A DNA stretch of 64,000 bases. Source: Nocardia panacis. GTDB taxonomy: Bacteria > Actinomycetota > Actinomycetes > Mycobacteriales > Mycobacteriaceae. This document shows positions 15,555 to 24,108 of this stretch, piece after piece. Position numbers and translations under genes: made by a program. The stretch lies in NCBI RefSeq assembly GCF_003598715.1, contig NZ_QZFU01000036.1, positions 434,001-498,000 of the forward strand, written 5' to 3'. Each line of letters starts with the position of its first letter. Position 1 is the first letter of the stretch. Below the pieces are notes generated by a model. It was not told the DNA's origin. It was given only the letters and a program-made list of their open reading frames with translations, and ran no database searches.

Positions 15555-16567
15555 GGGCCTACCTGGTCGCAGGCGCGGCGCTGATCGGGGCACTGCTGCT
15601 GGCGATCTGCCTCGGATCGGTGCCCATCGCGCCGGGCGCGGCGCTGGAGATCGTGGGGCGCAAGCTGATCGGCGCGGACACCACCATGTTCGCGCCGATC
15701 GATGTGACCGTGCTGTGGGCGGCGCGAGTGCCCAGAGCGGTGCTCGGGGCGGTCGTCGGCGCCGGACTCGGCGTAGCCGGGTGCGCCACACAGGCTTTGG
15801 TGCGCAACCCGATCGCCGAACCGTATCTGCTCGGACTCACCTACGGCGCGGCGGCAGGCGCCGTCGCGGTGCTCGTCACCGGATTCGCGCCGCTGGGTCC
15901 GATGACCGCGAGCGCGGCGGCCTTCGCCGGGTCGATGGCCGCCTTCACGGTGGTCTATCTCTTCGCCAGGGGCGAGGGCACCCTCTCGCCCCTGCGGCTG
16001 GTGCTCGCCGGGATCGCCGTGACCTCCGGCTTGCAGGGGATCGTCATCTTCCTGGTGCGACTCGCCGACGATCCGTCCACCACGGCCTCGGTGCTGTTCT
16101 GGTTGTTCGGCAGTCTCGCCGACGCCAAATGGTCCCAACTCGGATTGCCCGCGATCGTGCTGGCGATCATCGTCATCGCGCTCGTCGGTCAGGGGCGGGG
16201 GCTCAACGCCTTGATGCTCGGCGACGAGACCGCCGCCGGACTGGGGGTGCGGCCGGGACGGCTACGGCTGACGCTGTTCCTGCTCATCGCCCTGCTCACC
16301 GGGGTGCTGGTCGCGCTGGTCGGCGGTATCGGGTTCGTCGGATTGGTGGTGCCGCACGCGGTCCGGCTGCTGGTCGGGGCCGACCACCGCCGGGTCCTAC
16401 CGCTCGCGGCTCTCACCGGGGCGGCCTTCCTCGTTCTCACCGATCTCGCCGCGCGGACGGTTATCGCGCCGGGCGAACTGCCCATCGGCGTCGTCACCGC
16501 GGTCCTCGGCGCGCCCACCTTCCTGTGGTTGGTGCGGCGGCGGGCACGAGCCGAGGTCGGGTCATGA
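15551..16567 (+). CDS. FecCD/BtuC-type ABC permease
   Basis: A 338-residue membrane protein of the FecCD family. GAVVGAGLGVAGCATQALVRNPIAEPYLLGLTYGAAAGA... is the conserved N-terminal region of siderophore/cobalamin permeases, followed by GDETAAGLGV (coupling helix to the ATPase) and GFVGLVVPHAVRLLVG. About ten transmembrane helices; normal length. ATG overlaps the upstream lipoprotein stop (ATGA) and the stop overlaps the ATPase start. One permease presumably works as a homodimer, as in BtuC2D2. Confidence 0.9.
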   Translation: MRAYLVAGAALIGALLLAICLGSVPIAPGAALEIVGRKLIGADTTMFAPIDVTVLWAARVPRAVLGAVVGAGLGVAGCATQALVRNPIAEPYLLGLTYGAAAGAVAVLVTGFAPLGPMTASAAAFAGSMAAFTVVYLFARGEGTLSPLRLVLAGIAVTSGLQGIVIFLVRLADDPSTTASVLFWLFGSLADAKWSQLGLPAIVLAIIVIALVGQGRGLNALMLGDETAAGLGVRPGRLRLTLFLLIALLTGVLVALVGGIGFVGLVVPHAVRLLVGADHRRVLPLAALTGAAFLVLTDLAARTVIAPGELPIGVVTAVLGAPTFLWLVRRRARAEVGS

Positions 16568-17364
16568 GCCGAACAGGCGGTGACGCAACATCTTCCGGGG
16601 CGCTGACGCTGTCGGGCATCCATGTGGCCCTCGCGGGCGCCCCCATCGTCGCGGGTATCGATCTCGAGGTCCGCGCGGGCGAACGCGTCGGACTCGTCGG
16701 CCCCAACGGCAGCGGCAAATCCACCCTCCTGCGCACCGTCTACCGCCACCTCCCCGCCGACAAAGGCACCGCCTGGATCGACGGCAACGACCTGTGGGCC
16801 ATGAAACCCCGGCACGCCGCCCGTCGCATCGCCACCGTCCCCCAGGAGACCCACCCGGAATTCGACATCACCGCGCGCGACATGGTCGCCATGGGCCGCA
16901 CCCCCCACAAGAGCGCCTTCGCCGCCGACGACCCCGCCGACCGGGAAATCATCGCCGAGGCCCTGCGTCAGGTCGACATGCTCGCACTCGCGGCCCGCCG
17001 CTTCGCGGCCCTCTCCGGCGGCGAGAAGCAACGCATCCTCATCGCGCGCGCCCTGGCCCAACGCACCCACCTGCTCCTGCTCGACGAACCCACCAACCAC
17101 CTCGACCTGCACCACCAGTTCGCCCTGCTCGAACTCGTCACCCGCACCGGCCTGACCACCCTCACCGCCCTGCACGACCTCAACCTCGCCGCCGCCTACT
17201 GCGACCGCCTCTACGTGCTCGCCGCAGGCGCGGTCGTCGCCTCCGGAACCCCCGAATCCGTCCTGACCCCGACCCTGCTCCGCGACGTATTCCGCGTCCA
17301 GGCCACCATCACCGCGCACCCCAGCACCGGGCGACCGCACCTAACCCTGCACCCGCTGACCTGA
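16564..17364 (+). CDS. FecE/BtuD-type ABC transporter ATPase
   Basis: A 266-residue ATPase with Walker A GPNGSGKST, signature LSGGEKQR, Walker B LLLLDEPTNHLDL and the H-loop histidine in LHDLN. It powers the adjacent FecCD-type permease. ATG at 16564 overlaps the permease stop by four bases. It is the last gene of the rightward operon and overlaps the end of the convergent VC0807-type gene by 24 bases. No TonB system is expected in this Gram-positive type. Confidence 0.9.
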   Translation: MSRTGGDATSSGALTLSGIHVALAGAPIVAGIDLEVRAGERVGLVGPNGSGKSTLLRTVYRHLPADKGTAWIDGNDLWAMKPRHAARRIATVPQETHPEFDITARDMVAMGRTPHKSAFAADDPADREIIAEALRQVDMLALAARRFAALSGGEKQRILIARALAQRTHLLLLDEPTNHLDLHHQFALLELVTRTGLTTLTALHDLNLAAAYCDRLYVLAAGAVVASGTPESVLTPTLLRDVFRVQATITAHPSTGRPHLTLHPLT

Positions 17365-17949
17365 CCGCACCACCGCGAGACTGCTCGCCTCGAGCACGAG
17401 AATCAGTGCGACATACTGCAATCCGCTGATCAGCGGCACGTGATCGATCGGCAGCGTGTAGGCGAGCAATATGCGAACCCCCGAGTCGGCGATCAAGCCG
17501 ACACCCCAGATGACGGTGGCGATGCGCATCTTGCGCTGGAAGGCGGGCGAGTCCACCCAGGATCGTTCGATGCGCTCGTGGGTCTCCCCCCTGGTCATCG
17601 AGCGCGCCGCCTGGAAATAGAACGGGGTGCGCGCCAGCGTGGCCAGTATCCACAGTCCGGCCAAGCCGGTGAGCCACCCGTCCTTGGCCAGCAGAAAGCG
17701 CGGGCTACCGGTCAGGAAGGAGACCGCGACACTCACGACGATCACGCTCAGCGCGAACAGGGCCAACCCGTCGACGCGTCGCCGCGTGGCCACGGTCCAG
17801 CCGGTGCGCAACAGCGGCGGGATGGTTCCCAGCGTCAGCGCCAACCACTGGTCCGCGCCGCACGCTCGCGCGCCGTAGAAAATGGCCAGTGGCGCAAGGA
17901 CATTGACGCCGATACCGGACATCATGGCCCGGCGCGAATCGTTGCTCAT
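17341..17949 (-). CDS. VC0807-family membrane protein
   Basis: A 202-residue protein with five to six hydrophobic helices, resembling the VC0807 family of small integral membrane proteins (LTLGTIPPLLRTGW and a TGSPRFLLAKDGWLTGLAGLW stretch are typical). Function is not known. The start at ATG 17949 (MSNDSRRAM) is preferred to a longer frame open to 18018, because CTCGGGG lies a few bases upstream and the extra residues are atypical. Its end overlaps the convergent ABC ATPase gene by 24 bases. Confidence 0.65.
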   Translation of the reverse strand: MSNDSRRAMMSGIGVNVLAPLAIFYGARACGADQWLALTLGTIPPLLRTGWTVATRRRVDGLALFALSVIVVSVAVSFLTGSPRFLLAKDGWLTGLAGLWILATLARTPFYFQAARSMTRGETHERIERSWVDSPAFQRKMRIATVIWGVGLIADSGVRILLAYTLPIDHVPLISGLQYVALILVLEASSLAVVRSGQRVQG

Positions 17950-18192
17950 GGCGAACCCCGAGGAAAACAAGCCTGCACAGTCGATGATAGAAGACAACGA
18001 CCGCCGCCATGCCCCCAACTGTGCGGCAAATATATGGCGAATACAATCGACAAGTCACCGACACCGAATGACCACCCATACCTACCCTTACCACCACCAA
18101 TTTCCGAACAGCAAGGTATGCACCGCATTACCTCAGTTCGGTGAGCCTTCCATTGCCGGCGGTGTGCTACGAGTTCGAATACGGTCGTACCC

Positions 18193-18918
18193 ATGAGCGC
18201 TGACCTGACCACCCTCGCCGTACACCCTGGCGAACCGCACGCCGCGAGCCTGGCGGTGCGGCTCAATTGGTTGCGCGCGGCGGTCCTCGGCGCCAATGAC
18301 GGCATCGTCTCCGTCGCGGGCATCGTCGTCGGTGTGGCCGCGGCCACACCCGATCGCGGCCCGCTGCTGACGGCGGGTATCGCGGGCCTGGTCGCGGGCG
18401 CGGTCTCGATGGCGCTCGGCGAATACGTCTCGGTCAGCACCCAGCGCGACAGCGAACGCGCCCTGCTCGACAAGGAGCGCCGCGAGCTGCGCGAACAGCC
18501 CGAGGAAGAACTGGACGAACTGGCCGCCCTCTACCGGGCCAAGGGTCTGTCCCCCGCCACCGCGCGAACCGTCGCCGAGGAACTCACCGCGCACGACGCC
18601 TTCGCCGCGCACGCCGAGGCCGAACTCGGCATCGACCCGGACGAACTCACCAATCCCTGGCATGCCGCGCTGTCCTCGGCACTGTCGTTCACCCTCGGCG
18701 CGCTGCTGCCGCTGCTGGCGATCCTGCTGCCGCCCCTCGAGTTCCGGATACCGGTCGCGGTCGTCGCGGTGCTGGCGGCCCTGGTGCTGACCGGCAATAT
18801 CAGCGCCCGCCTCGGCGGCGGCCCGGCCCTGCGCGCCACCGCCCGCATCACCGTCGGCGGCGCGCTGGCCATGGCCGTCACCTATGGCATTGGCCATCTG
18901 GTGGGTGTCGCGATCTAG
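18193..18918 (+). CDS. VIT1/CCC1-family Fe2+/Mn2+ transporter
   Basis: A 241-residue member of the VIT1/CCC1 family. ANDGIVSVAGIVVGVAAA in helix 1 and ALGEYVSVSTQRDSER in helix 2 are the signatures; an acidic cytosolic domain with many Glu/Asp (residues about 85-155, with EEELDEL) matches the metal-binding region, and three more helices follow. It likely exports or sequesters iron or manganese. ATG at 18193, weak ribosome binding site. It lies 830 bases from the metallophore-like importer, perhaps not by chance. Confidence 0.85.
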   Translation: MSADLTTLAVHPGEPHAASLAVRLNWLRAAVLGANDGIVSVAGIVVGVAAATPDRGPLLTAGIAGLVAGAVSMALGEYVSVSTQRDSERALLDKERRELREQPEEELDELAALYRAKGLSPATARTVAEELTAHDAFAAHAEAELGIDPDELTNPWHAALSSALSFTLGALLPLLAILLPPLEFRIPVAVVAVLAALVLTGNISARLGGGPALRATARITVGGALAMAVTYGIGHLVGVAI

Positions 18919-18928
18919 AGTTGGCCGG

Positions 18929-19330
18929 GTGGATCCCGCCGACGCCCGCGCCCGGCTGAGCGCCGCCAGGGTGGCTCACCTGGCCACCGCCGACGCCGCG
19001 GCCGTACCCCACCTGGTCCCGATTGTCTTCGCACTCGACGGCGACCTGCTGTACTTCGCCGTCGACCACAAGCCAAAGAAGGGTCCCGACCTGCGCCGCC
19101 TGCGCAATATCGCGGCGAATCCGCGCGTCTCGGTCCTCGTCGACCGGTACGACGAGGACTGGCGGCGACTATGGTGGGTGCGCGCCGACGGCCGCGCAGC
19201 TATCCATGCCGAACATCCCGCCGCTGTTGCCGCGCTCACCGCGAAATATTCCCAATACCAGGACATTCCACCCCTCGGACCCTATGTGACAATTACCATC
19301 GACCGCTTGGCGGGTTGGTCCTTCGCCTGA
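18929..19330 (+). CDS. PPOX-class F420-dependent oxidoreductase (TIGR03668-like)
   Basis: A 133-residue split-barrel flavin/deazaflavin protein. LSAARVAHLATADAAAVPHLVPIVFALDGD is the typical opening of the F420-dependent PPOX-like family, and KPKKGPDLRRLRNIAANPRVSVLVD follows as expected. Such enzymes reduce or bind F420H2 substrates in actinomycetes. GTG at 18929 is used since the family starts just before this conserved opening; the stop of the VIT gene is 10 bases upstream, so the two are probably cotranscribed. Confidence 0.8.
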   Translation: MDPADARARLSAARVAHLATADAAAVPHLVPIVFALDGDLLYFAVDHKPKKGPDLRRLRNIAANPRVSVLVDRYDEDWRRLWWVRADGRAAIHAEHPAAVAALTAKYSQYQDIPPLGPYVTITIDRLAGWSFA

Positions 19331-19393
19331 CCGTTGACAGGCAGCAACACGTTCTGGACATATTGGACGCAGTCCAGAGGAAAGGATCGCGCC

Positions 19394-20164
19394 TTGTCGA
19401 CCATCCGCCAGTCCCGCTCCGGTGCCATCGTCACCCTGACGATTGATCGCCCGGACAAGCTCAACGCCCTCGATTACCCCACCATCGACGGGCTGCAAGC
19501 CGCGCTGGACGAGGTGGAGGCCGAGGACGCGCTGCGCGCGGTCATCCTCACCGGTGCGGGTGAGCGCGCCTTCAGCGCGGGCGCGGATATCCCCTCGCTG
19601 GCGGGTTCCATCGCGGGTGGCACCGACCGGGCGCTGCGCGAGATCGTGCGCCGGGGCCAAGGTCTGACCCGCCGGGTGGAGACCTTCGGCAAACCGATCA
19701 TCGTCGCGGTCAACGGCCTGGCCTACGGCGGCGGCTGCGAGATCACCGAGGCCGCACCGCTGGCCATCGCCGCCGAGCACGCCACATTCGCCAAACCCGA
19801 GATCACCCTGGGCTTTCCGCCGCCGTTCGGCGGTTCGCAGCGGCTGCCGCGTCATATCGGCCGCAAGCGCGGACTGGAGATGATCCTCACCGGCGACCCC
19901 ATCGACGCCACCCGCGCCTACGAACTCGGCATCGTGAACCACGTGGTCCCGGCCACCGAACTACTCGCGGCGGCAACCGATTTGGCCGAACGCATCATCC
20001 GCCATCCGGCGACCGCGGTCACCGCCTGCCTCAATGCCGTCACCAGGGGCATCAACCTGCCCATCGACGAGGGACTGGCCGTCGAGGCGGGGTGGTTCGC
20101 CAATACCGTGCCGACCAAAGGTGTTGCCGACGGCCTCGCCGCATTCCTGAACCGGCATTCCTGA
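19394..20164 (+). CDS. enoyl-CoA hydratase/isomerase
   Basis: A 256-residue crotonase-family enzyme. DRPDKLNALDYPTIDGL, the oxyanion-hole segment FSAGADIPSL, and NGLAYGGGCEITEAAPLAIA with PEITLGFPPPFGGSQRLPR are all clear. The catalytic Glu of typical hydratases is expected near the second region (GCEI...PE), consistent with a hydratase. Start is TTG at 19394 with AAAGGA upstream. Predicted to act in beta-oxidation or degradation of a specific acyl-CoA; no partner gene is adjacent. Confidence 0.85.
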   Translation: MSTIRQSRSGAIVTLTIDRPDKLNALDYPTIDGLQAALDEVEAEDALRAVILTGAGERAFSAGADIPSLAGSIAGGTDRALREIVRRGQGLTRRVETFGKPIIVAVNGLAYGGGCEITEAAPLAIAAEHATFAKPEITLGFPPPFGGSQRLPRHIGRKRGLEMILTGDPIDATRAYELGIVNHVVPATELLAAATDLAERIIRHPATAVTACLNAVTRGINLPIDEGLAVEAGWFANTVPTKGVADGLAAFLNRHS

Positions 20165-20313
20165 TCCGGCATTCGTCAACCGGCACTGAGTAATACCCGA
20201 TCCGACACGACACACCGCACGACACGCGGGCACCCGGCCTCGAGCGGGACACAAACAGCAAATTTGCACCCCCCTCTCGAGATACTCACAGGGATGTACC
20301 GATCAAATAGGGT

Positions 20314-21264
20314 ATGAGCACGAGTACGCGACGAGATCGCGCGCGCTACGCGCGATCTCGCCCGATGACCGGCGCCGCCGCCGGAATCGCCACCGTCCTT
20401 TGGCTGGGATCGACCACGGCGGCGGCACTGTGGCTGGGTGCGGGATCCGCAGCGGCAGAGGCGCATCGCCCTTCCGGGGCGGTGGCGGACGCGGCCGTCG
20501 CGGTCGCCGTTCCCGAGATACCGCAACCCGCCACCGAGGTGGCCGAGCAGATGCAATCGGCCATTCGGGCCGCCTCCCCCGATAGCCGGGTCGGCATCGA
20601 TGTGGTCGATCTGGACAGCGGCGCGGTACTGGCCGGACTCGATGTCGACCATCCGTTCTTCACCGCCTCGGTGGTCAAACTGCTCATCGCCCTGGACGCA
20701 CTCAAATCCGCCGACTGGCAACCCGATCCGGCCGCCGCCGCGCAATTGCGCCAGATGCTGGCGGCCAGCGACGACGGTATCGCCGACGGACTCTGGGATG
20801 CCAACGGCGGCCCGGAGATCGTCTCGCGCATGATCGAGATGATCGGACTGCCCGGCACCCTGCCGCCGGAGGATCGCTACCAGTGGGGCGAAACCCTCAC
20901 CACCCCACGCGATGTCGTGTCCATCTACCGCTACATCGCCGCCGACGCGCCACCGCAGGCCCGCGACCTGCTGCTGGGCGCGCTGCACGGGGCCGACAAG
21001 ATCGCCGCCGACGGCACCGATCAGTACTTCGGCATTCCGGCCGGACTGCCCGGTGTCACCTGGGCGGTGAAACAGGGCTGGATGTCGCTGGATTCGTCCA
21101 CCACCATCGATACCACCGGCCTCATCGGCCTCACCCCGGACAAGCCCTACCGCTACGCCGTGGTGGTGCTCACCACCCAACCGGCCGACACCGCTTGGGC
21201 CGCAGCGGGTTCGGCGGTCACGGCAGGAATCGGCGTGCTGGGCACCATAATCCAGCACCGGTAG
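20314..21264 (+). CDS. exported serine hydrolase, beta-lactamase-like fold
   Basis: A 316-residue protein with an N-terminal signal or anchor (about residues 18-50, hydrophobic after several arginines) and a class-A-beta-lactamase-like domain. The SxxK motif appears as FTASVVKLL, and VKQGW fits the third KTG-like box. The SDN motif is replaced by something like ASDDG. Related actinobacterial proteins are annotated as serine hydrolases and are not proven lactamases. The ATG has only a weak upstream AGGG. Confidence 0.7.
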   Translation: MSTSTRRDRARYARSRPMTGAAAGIATVLWLGSTTAAALWLGAGSAAAEAHRPSGAVADAAVAVAVPEIPQPATEVAEQMQSAIRAASPDSRVGIDVVDLDSGAVLAGLDVDHPFFTASVVKLLIALDALKSADWQPDPAAAAQLRQMLAASDDGIADGLWDANGGPEIVSRMIEMIGLPGTLPPEDRYQWGETLTTPRDVVSIYRYIAADAPPQARDLLLGALHGADKIAADGTDQYFGIPAGLPGVTWAVKQGWMSLDSSTTIDTTGLIGLTPDKPYRYAVVVLTTQPADTAWAAAGSAVTAGIGVLGTIIQHR

Positions 21265-21267
21265 CGT

Positions 21268-21495
21268 TCAGTCGGCGGTTCCCGTGACCACCACCCGGTT
21301 GCCGTCGAGTTCGCGTCCGTTCAGCGCGGCCACCGCCGCCGCGGCATCGCGCAGGTCGCCGTAGACGACCGAGCCGGTGGCGCGATCGCGATCCACCCGC
21401 GAGTCGAGCACCTGGCCGAAGTCCGAGGCCAGGCGGCGCACCTTCTCGTCGGAGGTCCGGGGCGACAGGTTGCTCAACTGAATCCTCGCGAACAT
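21268..21495 (-). CDS. RRM-domain RNA-binding protein
   Basis: A 75-residue protein consisting of one RRM fold: MFARIQLSNLSPRTSDEK gives RNP2-like strand 1 and GSVVYGDLRDAAAAVAAL gives the RNP1-like region, although aromatic residues are fewer than in classical RRMs. Small bacterial RRM proteins bind RNA and are often cold-induced. ATG at 21495 is preceded by AAGGAG eight bases upstream. The long untranslated region upstream on its strand holds an 8-bp hairpin (21589-21607). Confidence 0.75.
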   Translation of the reverse strand: MFARIQLSNLSPRTSDEKVRRLASDFGQVLDSRVDRDRATGSVVYGDLRDAAAAVAALNGRELDGNRVVVTGTAD

Positions 21496-21588
21496 GGGCG
21501 AACTCCTTCGACGCATCCGGCAACCACGCGGGGGCCGGCCTGTCGTCGATCGCTGCCGAGTTGCGGATAGTCCGCGCGCCAAGCGCTC

Positions 21589-21607
21589 TCGATCGCGTGG
21601 CGATCGA
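21589..21607. repeat. 8-bp inverted repeat upstream of the RRM gene
   Basis: TCGATCGC at 21589-21596 pairs with GCGATCGA at 21600-21607 around a 3-base loop. It lies in the 242-base gap between the amidotransferase stop and the RRM start, so it may be a terminator for the former or a structured 5' leader of the latter. Confidence 0.35.
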
Positions 21608-21737
21608 CGGCGGCGCTGACCCCGACCCTTCGAGAATAGCGGCACGGCTCCCTGGCAGCGGGCTAATCCGTTACCAGTCTTGATAATTCGTCGTTTCGAA
21701 GTTGTGAACGCCGAAAGTCGCTGAACTGCCGCTCTTT

Positions 21738-22607
21738 TCAGTGCGCGGTCTGTGAAGCCGCCGCCCGCGCACTCAAATCCGAGTGGGCGAGCAGGTGGCG
21801 GGGCGGCGCGTCGAGCACCAACTCGGAGCGCACCCGCAGCCTGCCGTCCACATGCAGCAACTCCCCCGATGCCAGTGCCCGCCACCGCGGATTCTCGTCC
21901 ATCCGCTCACTGGCCACCACCACCGCCGGATACCGCGCCAGGTCGGCGCTGTGGGTGCGCACGGTGCCGGGCAGGCCGGCGTGGTCGAGATGGCGGTCCC
22001 CGTGCGGGCCACCTGCCGCGCGCTCGAGCACGAACAGCTCATGCGTGTCGGGGTAGCGCAGCGCCCACAGCTCGCTGGCGGTGGTGACGAGCAGATTCAG
22101 CGCGTAGACCGGCACCGAGTCGGCGATCCAGCGCACCGCGTCCACAATGCCCGCGGTGATATCGCCGCCGTGCCGGTCCACCCGCTGGGTGATCAGCGCG
22201 AAGATCCGCTCGGAATCGGTGTCGCCGCCGACCAATTCGCGATAGTCCCCGAGTTCGGCTGCTATCGCATCCAGCCCGTGCACCACGCCGTTGTGCGCGA
22301 ACAGCCGCCCGCGCTGCTCGAACGGATGGGTGTTGCGCACATTCAGCGAGCCGGTGGAGGCGTAGCGGACGTGCGCGAGAAAGGTGCCCGATTCGCGCTC
22401 CCGCGCCGCGCGACCGAATTCGGCGTCGGCATAGGCCGCCACCGGCTCCTTCTCCACGAACGGCGAGCCGTCGGCGCGGTAGGTGCCCAGTCCGGTCCCA
22501 TCGGGTTCGCGCCTGCTCTGCCGCACCAGGCTGTCGGGAGCGTCGAGCAGCCAGAAAGTGGCCCGCACGCGATGCGGCGCGGCCGTGAGACCGAATAGAC
22601 GGCACAT
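21738..22607 (-). CDS. class II glutamine amidotransferase
   Basis: A 289-residue Ntn-hydrolase of the YafJ/EgtC-like class II amidotransferase group. The second residue is the catalytic cysteine (MCRLFGL), followed by QSRREPDGTGLGTY, HVRYAS and LFAHNGVVHG, all expected. It hydrolyses a gamma-glutamyl or glutamine amide bond. Start at ATG 22607 is fixed by the required Cys at position 2; the in-frame extension upstream would destroy it. No ergothioneine genes are adjacent, so its partner is unknown. Confidence 0.8.
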   Translation of the reverse strand: MCRLFGLTAAPHRVRATFWLLDAPDSLVRQSRREPDGTGLGTYRADGSPFVEKEPVAAYADAEFGRAARERESGTFLAHVRYASTGSLNVRNTHPFEQRGRLFAHNGVVHGLDAIAAELGDYRELVGGDTDSERIFALITQRVDRHGGDITAGIVDAVRWIADSVPVYALNLLVTTASELWALRYPDTHELFVLERAAGGPHGDRHLDHAGLPGTVRTHSADLARYPAVVVASERMDENPRWRALASGELLHVDGRLRVRSELVLDAPPRHLLAHSDLSARAAASQTAH

Positions 22608-22771
22608 GACTCCACAATAGGGCCGCGCGGCCGCGCACTCAGGCCGGTCCGCGGGGAAATATCGGCGAGCAAACCTGTGCGACACCGTATCCGGTACCGG
22701 GAGTTCGCGGTGCGCATCACATTCGACTGTTGAACGTGACGCGTCCGAGTGATAAACATTGTGCACGAGTC

Positions 22772-22785
22772 GCAACTAGTGTTGC
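22772..22785. promoter_or_regulatory. operator-like dyad before the sugar-uptake operon
   Basis: GCAAC-TAGT-GTTGC (5-bp arms, 4-base centre) lies 25 bases before the binding-protein start, surrounded by further TGCA/TTGCAC repeats. A LacI- or GntR-type sugar regulator is the usual candidate for such a place; none is encoded nearby. Confidence 0.35.
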
Positions 22786-22809
22786 ACATCATGCAATAGA
22801 AGGATAGCA

Positions 22810-24102
22810 ATGCCGCACTGTGGATTTCGGCCCGTGCGACGCCTGCTGGGTGTCGCGGCCGCGCTGCTGCTGCTCGCAGGGTGCGCGCCGGTGCATTCGG
22901 ACCCGGCGGGCTCCGGAGCCGACGAGCGCACAGGCACACTTCGGGTCTGGCTGTTCGACGAGGCCAACCGCGCACCCAAGGCGGCGGTCCTCGACGAGGC
23001 CATCGCCGAATTCACCGCGACCCGACCGGATGTGAAGGTCGATGTGCAGTGGGTTCCGGTCGCAGGCCGCGCCGACAAGTTCGCGGGCGCGTTCATCGAC
23101 CCGGCCAGCGCGCCCGATGTCGCCGAATTCGGCAATACCGATGTCGCCGGATACGCGGCCACCGGCGCGTTCGCCGAACTCGGCCCGGAGGCCGCGGCCA
23201 TGTCCGACCTGGTGCCCTCGGTGCTGAAAACCGCCGAGTACGCGGGCAAGATCTACGGCCTGCCCTGGTACACGGGTGTGCGGGCGCTCTACTACCGCAC
23301 CGATATCTTCGCCGAACTCGGTCTGCGCCCGCCCACCACGCTGGACGAACTGACCGCGACCGCGCGCCGGATCCGCGCCGCCAAACCCGAGATGTACGGA
23401 ATCGCGGTGGGCGGCAAGTACACCTACGCCATGCTGCCGTTCCTGTGGGCCGAGGGCGGCGAACTCGCGAGCTACGACGGCACCATGTGGAACGCGCAGA
23501 TCAATTCCGAGCAGGCCGCGGCGGGCGTCACCCGCTACACCGATCTCATTCACGCCGATATCTGCCCACCGGCCCAGTGCGCCGATTTCACCGGAACCCA
23601 GAGCGTGCAGGCGTTCGCGGGCGGTAAGGCGGCCATGACCATCGGCGGTGACTTCAACCGCAAGGCCGTCGACCAGGGCGCGGTGCAGGGCAAGTACGCG
23701 GTGATCCCGCTACCCGGCCGCCAATCGGGCTCCGTGGCACCGGCTTTCGCGGGCGGCAACCTGCTCGGTGTCTTCCGGGCCAGTCGGCATCGCGGACTGG
23801 CTCGCGAATTCGCCCGGCTACTGGCCGATCCCAAATATCAGGAGAAGATGTACGTGGCGATGGGCAACCTGCCGACGCTGGCCGGGGTACAGGCCGAACT
23901 CGCGGACAATGACCCGTTCCTGCGGCCGTTCGTCGAAACGCTGCGCGCCGGAACCAAATTCGTACCGAGCACGCCTGCCTGGTCGAAGATCGACAGTCAG
24001 AACCTGCTGCCGACGGCGGTGCAGCAGATCGCGACCGGCCAGAAGACGCCCGCCGCGGCGCTCTCGGTGGCCGCCGCGGCGATGAACAAGGCATTCCGGT
24101 AG
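22810..24102 (+). CDS. sugar ABC transporter substrate-binding lipoprotein
   Basis: A 430-residue family-1 extracellular binding protein. LLGVAAALLLLAGC gives a lipobox with Cys near residue 25. LRVWLFDEANRAPKAAVLDEAIAEF, DVAEFGNTDVAGYAATGAF and a LPWYTGVRALYYRTDIF segment are typical. ATG at 22810 follows AAGGAT. With two permeases and an intracellular hexosaminidase downstream, the ligand is probably chitobiose or another GlcNAc-containing oligosaccharide. Confidence 0.85.
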   Translation: MPHCGFRPVRRLLGVAAALLLLAGCAPVHSDPAGSGADERTGTLRVWLFDEANRAPKAAVLDEAIAEFTATRPDVKVDVQWVPVAGRADKFAGAFIDPASAPDVAEFGNTDVAGYAATGAFAELGPEAAAMSDLVPSVLKTAEYAGKIYGLPWYTGVRALYYRTDIFAELGLRPPTTLDELTATARRIRAAKPEMYGIAVGGKYTYAMLPFLWAEGGELASYDGTMWNAQINSEQAAAGVTRYTDLIHADICPPAQCADFTGTQSVQAFAGGKAAMTIGGDFNRKAVDQGAVQGKYAVIPLPGRQSGSVAPAFAGGNLLGVFRASRHRGLAREFARLLADPKYQEKMYVAMGNLPTLAGVQAELADNDPFLRPFVETLRAGTKFVPSTPAWSKIDSQNLLPTAVQQIATGQKTPAAALSVAAAAMNKAFR

Positions 24103-24108
24103 GCGCAC

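Noticed and set aside
12063..17364. Calling the island a thiazole/oxazole-modified microcin cluster because of the SagB-type enzyme
   Set aside because: No YcaO cyclodehydratase or SagC/D partner is present and the peptide has no Cys and only one Ser, so azoline chemistry has little basis.
18114..18133. AGGTA...TACCT imperfect dyad upstream of the VIT-type transporter, similar to an iron box
   Set aside because: Arms are unequal and the spacing does not fit DtxR/IdeR sites; too weak to call.
19334..19366. TTGACA upstream of the enoyl-CoA hydratase gene as a promoter
   Set aside because: No convincing -10 element at 16-19 bases.
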